A DNA stretch of 33,969 bases from an uncultured Erysipelotrichaceae bacterium. GTDB lineage: Bacteria; Bacillota_I; Bacilli_A; RFN20; CAG-826. Both the position numbers and the translations under genes were made by a program. The notes under the pieces were generated by a model, which worked only from the letters and a program-made list of their open reading frames with translations, had not been told where the DNA came from and did not search any database. Positions 31,668-33,969 of this stretch are shown piece after piece. Position 1 is the stretch's first letter; each line of letters starts with the position of its first letter. The DNA is taken from positions 1 to 33,969 of the forward strand of contig CACYCS010000021.1 in NCBI GenBank assembly GCA_902773005.1. Reading direction: 5' to 3'.

Positions 31668-32105
31668 ATGCCATACTGTAAGAACTGCAACCAAATCATA
31701 TCGAAATTCGACACCGACATCTGCCCGTACTGTGGGACGCCTCACCCCATCGAATCCGGCTACAAGACGATGGACATGACCAAGCGTTATGACCAATTCG
31801 GCAACCAGTCGCCGCTATATCGCTCGCGCTCGCAAAAGACCGCAGCGATCCTAGCGATGGCGACCGGGCCTTTCGGTGGCCATTTCTTCTATGTCCGCAA
31901 GCCCGTTGCCGGAATTATCGCGATCCTCGCTACGCTTTTGATAGTCGGCGGGGTCGCTTGCGCCTTAATTTTCGGCGCATCGCTTAACCCTGCTTTAGCG
32001 ATTCTAATTCCCTTAGCAGGGGTTTGGCTTTGCCATATCGTTTACGGCATATTGTTCCTCAAGACGAATTCGCCAAAGGACGGAAACGGGGAGTTCCTTC
32101 GCTGA
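31668..32105 (+). CDS. Zinc-ribbon membrane protein (TM2-like)
   Basis: 145 aa. The N-terminal zinc ribbon is MPYCKNCNQ..CPYCGTPH with Cys at 4, 7, 19 and 22. A polar spacer is followed by a hydrophobic part with RSRSQKTAAILAMATGPFGGHFFYVRKPVAGIIAIL, which resembles the TM2 domain (a helix, a G-x-H-x-F-Y turn, a second helix), and a third helix NPALAILIPLAGVWLCHIVYGILF. TM2-type proteins are common but functionally uncharacterised. It occupies the place where many Firmicutes carry prmA, between dnaJ and rsmE. Its stop overlaps the rsmE start by one base (TGATG). Confidence 0.75.
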   Translation: MPYCKNCNQIISKFDTDICPYCGTPHPIESGYKTMDMTKRYDQFGNQSPLYRSRSQKTAAILAMATGPFGGHFFYVRKPVAGIIAILATLLIVGGVACALIFGASLNPALAILIPLAGVWLCHIVYGILFLKTNSPKDGNGEFLR

Positions 32106-32827
32106 TGCAACATTATTTTGGAACCATCGTCGATGGGCATGCAATCCTAGATTCCGCTCAGCGTCATCACTTGCTTGACGTAAGGAGGGCAACCGTCGGC
32201 GAAAAGATAGAAATCGCAGACGGGACGGACATTTTCTTGTGCCAGGTCGCCTCCATCGATCCCTTAGACGTCATCGCGCTGGAGAAAACCGAATTCCGCC
32301 GCGAGCTAGACAACCACATCACGATTGCCTTCGCGACGCTGAAAGGAGACCATAACGATTTGATCGTCCTGAAAGGGACGGAGCTCGGGGTTATGAGGTT
32401 CATCCCATTCGTTTGCGATCGAACCGTCGTGCGACCGAAGGAAAAGGAAGACAAGAAATTGCTCCGCCTCCGCAAGATCGCCGAAGAAGGGTCCGAACAA
32501 TCGAGAAGAACGATTGTGCCAGTGGTGGAACCGTACGCGGATTTCAAAGATGTGGTGGAACTTTCTGCCGACGTCAAAATCTTCGCTTACGAAGGGGAAG
32601 CCGGCAATGACGGCACCTTGCTTTCCATTGCGCAAGGGATCGCTAAGAACCAAAGCGTTCTTGTGGTCGTTGGGCCAGAAGGCGGATTCAGCGAATCGGA
32701 GGTAAAGCTTGCCGAGGATTATGGATTCCGTTTCGCGTCTTTGGGAAGAAGAATCTTAAGGGCGGAAACCGCCGCGATTTATGCATCGGCGATTCTATCC
32801 GCATTCAGCGAACAAACCGGGCAATAA
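32105..32827 (+). CDS. rsmE: 16S rRNA m3U1498 methyltransferase
   Basis: SPOUT-family methylase acting on the 30S decoding region. ATG 32105 (MQHYFGTIVDGHAILD) overlaps the previous stop by one nucleotide and gives 240 aa, the family length; an upstream in-frame ATG at 32024 lies inside the neighbour. The N-terminal PUA-like part contains HHLLDVRRATVGEKIEIADG. The SPOUT knot has VVGPEGGFSESEVKLAEDYGF and LGRRILRAETAAIYASAIL, both diagnostic. It is coupled to the zinc-ribbon gene. Confidence 0.95.
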   Translation: MQHYFGTIVDGHAILDSAQRHHLLDVRRATVGEKIEIADGTDIFLCQVASIDPLDVIALEKTEFRRELDNHITIAFATLKGDHNDLIVLKGTELGVMRFIPFVCDRTVVRPKEKEDKKLLRLRKIAEEGSEQSRRTIVPVVEPYADFKDVVELSADVKIFAYEGEAGNDGTLLSIAQGIAKNQSVLVVVGPEGGFSESEVKLAEDYGFRFASLGRRILRAETAAIYASAILSAFSEQTGQ

Positions 32828-32863
32828 GCCCAAAAGGCACCATTGGGCCTTAATAAACCAAAA

Positions 32864-33658
32864 ATGAACTTATTCGAGACTCTTGAAAAGAAGCAGAGGA
32901 TCACCGCCTTCGATCGCGGAGACGAAATGCGGTTCTTTTTGGCAAACCATATCTTGCTAGCGGACTTCCCAACTTTTATTCATTATCGGAACTCTACAAA
33001 GCCTTTCGACGTGATTCGCGCGAATATCATCATCCGCGGCATCATCAATCGAAACGCCTTCATCAAAGTCATCAAAACGCTGAAAGAGCATGAGGGCGAG
33101 TCCGATCTTGAGGAACTTGCTACAAAGACCCTGCAGGGACTGATAAAAGGGCTCCCATATTATCAAGATGGCGCCACCAGAATCTACATGCCTTTTCTCC
33201 CGAAAACCGTCAATGATTTGTATTTTAGATCGCCGGAGAAGTTGCTTTCTAAAGAATATCTAAACCTCTTTAGGCATGTCGATAGCATCTGCATAGACCC
33301 CTTTGACGAATATGGTGCCGACCTATATGACAGCACCTACACACAGTTGATTCTAATTCGTAGAGCTAAGGAGTCGAGTGCTTATTACGACTATGACTCT
33401 GCGTCGATTTATTTCATCAACAGTCAGGGGAGACTCGATTGCAGGATCTGTGTATTCGACCGTGGCATCAAGCGTCCAAACACCCATCACATGATGCAAA
33501 GAATCGAGTCAGTCGTCGATGCATATTATGAAAACGACCGCGAGAAACTGAAAATGGCATTAGTTGAAAATCAGTTAATATCTAGTAGTTTATTGAATAG
33601 AATAAATTCCGATGACAGAAAGCATTTATCCAAAATTAGCAAAAAGGCCGCAAAGTGA
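32864..33658 (+). CDS. Conserved-looking protein of unknown function
   Basis: 264 aa from ATG 32864 (MNLFETLEKKQ), or 271 from an in-frame TTG at 32843; neither has a strong ribosome site, and the TTG falls in the right arm of the hairpin GCCCAA/TTGGGC (32828-32833 with 32843-32848). It is soluble, with mixed charge and many Tyr/Asp. Segments such as NRNAFIKVIKTLKEHEGESDLEELA and MQRIESVVDAYYENDREKLKMALV look helical, while IYFINSQGRLDCRICVFDRGIKR looks beta. There is no catalytic motif that I recognise. The last 40 codons are AT-rich compared with neighbours. Its TGA stop overlaps the probable GTG start of mtaB, so it belongs to the rsmE-mtaB transcript. Confidence 0.7.
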   Translation: MNLFETLEKKQRITAFDRGDEMRFFLANHILLADFPTFIHYRNSTKPFDVIRANIIIRGIINRNAFIKVIKTLKEHEGESDLEELATKTLQGLIKGLPYYQDGATRIYMPFLPKTVNDLYFRSPEKLLSKEYLNLFRHVDSICIDPFDEYGADLYDSTYTQLILIRRAKESSAYYDYDSASIYFINSQGRLDCRICVFDRGIKRPNTHHMMQRIESVVDAYYENDREKLKMALVENQLISSSLLNRINSDDRKHLSKISKKAAK

Positions 33659-33969
33659 GTAAAACAATGTATTTGCATAGCCTTGGATGCAAGGTGAACG
33701 CTTACGAAACGGCGAGTTTGGCAACCGAACTTGAAAAAGACGGATATGCGCGAACCGACGATATTGCCTCAGCAAGCGTCATCATTTTAAACACGTGCTC
33801 CGTGACCGGACGAGCCGACCAAAAATCGCGTCAGCATATTAGTTCGTTCCGAGCGAAGAACCCAGGCGCGACGATTCTGGTCATGGGGTGCTATTCTCAA
33901 AAGCACGCGGAGAAATGCGCGGAGCTCGGTGGGGATATCGTTCTAGGATCCGCCAATCGCTCGAAGGCC
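33655..33969 (+). CDS. mtaB: tRNA N6-threonylcarbamoyladenosine 2-methylthiotransferase (3' truncated by window)
   Basis: 105 codons are visible, running off the window. The N-terminal UPF0004/MTTase domain is clear: LHSLGCKVNAYE, ILNTCSVTGRADQKSRQHI and VLVMGCYSQ-type (ILVMGCYSQKHAEK), with the three cluster-binding Cys in GCK, NTC and GCY; VLGSANRSK corresponds to the usual VIGTxDRSK. MtaB makes ms2t6A37 in tRNA. GTG 33655 overlaps the upstream stop (GTGA); ATG 33667 is an alternative start that keeps the whole domain. MtaB after rsmE is the usual Firmicute order. Confidence 0.88.
   Translation, partial: MSKTMYLHSLGCKVNAYETASLATELEKDGYARTDDIASASVIILNTCSVTGRADQKSRQHISSFRAKNPGATILVMGCYSQKHAEKCAELGGDIVLGSANRSKA

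Noticed and set aside
1-33969. TGA read as tryptophan, and tRNA, rRNA or IS genes
   Set aside because: TGA ends several genes at family-typical lengths and Trp uses TGG. I found no cloverleaf, rRNA segment or transposase by reading, though a tRNA scan was not possible.

Overview
The window looks like a chromosome segment of an uncultured, low-complexity Bacilli/Mollicutes-type Firmicute (RF39- or Erysipelotrichia-like). This is judged from protein resemblance and gene order, not from a search. Marker order is Firmicute: comEA-comEC-(insert)-holA with rpsT opposite, fmt, lepA-(insert)-hemW-hrcA-grpE-dnaK-dnaJ-(insert)-rsmE-(insert)-mtaB. TGA is used as a stop (dtd, the AlbA-type gene, rsmE's upstream neighbour), so this is not the Mycoplasma code. 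By eye the base composition is a little above half G+C.

Layout. 1-831: tail of a large repeat-containing surface protein. 891-3770: pdp-dtd-mnmA operon ending in a terminator-like, multi-hairpin region. 3852-5553: an AlbA_2/HATPase gene bracketed by two 112-bp direct repeats. 5742-8814: T-box leader, alaS and a DUF1292 gene. 8838-10137: greA and an AlkD-like DNA repair gene. 10138-10325: AT-rich spacer. 10326-12890: comEA-comEC competence genes. 12910-14108: a two-gene reverse-strand insert, a Nif11-like leader peptide plus an AbiEii-type nucleotidyltransferase. 14187-15180: holA. 15239-18166, reverse strand: rpsT, an acyl-AMP ligase/ACP fusion and a cysE-like acetyltransferase. 18225-23411: fmt, an XPD-like helicase with an N-terminal nuclease domain, lepA. 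23448-26369: a Fic-like protein with a degraded motif, a small membrane protein, hemW. 26597-31462: the HrcA-controlled heat-shock operon. 31652-33969: a zinc-ribbon membrane protein, rsmE, an unknown gene and the start of mtaB.

Most genes serve translation fidelity (dtd, mnmA, alaS, fmt, lepA, rsmE, mtaB), protein folding (hrcA-dnaJ), DNA uptake (comEA/comEC) and replication or repair (holA, AlkD-like, helicase). Accessory genes sit at the joints between these conserved blocks: between mnmA and alaS, comEC and holA, lepA and hemW, and dnaJ and rsmE.

The most unusual signals are: the AlbA_2/HATPase cassette with its iteron-like TATTTGCGCTC arrays; the Nif11-leader/nucleotidyltransferase pair; a pair of tandem CIRCE operators around a near-consensus promoter; a Fic-like pseudoenzyme; and several genes (pdp, holA, lepA, the zinc-ribbon gene) whose -10 box lies so close to the start codon that the mRNAs should be leaderless or nearly so.
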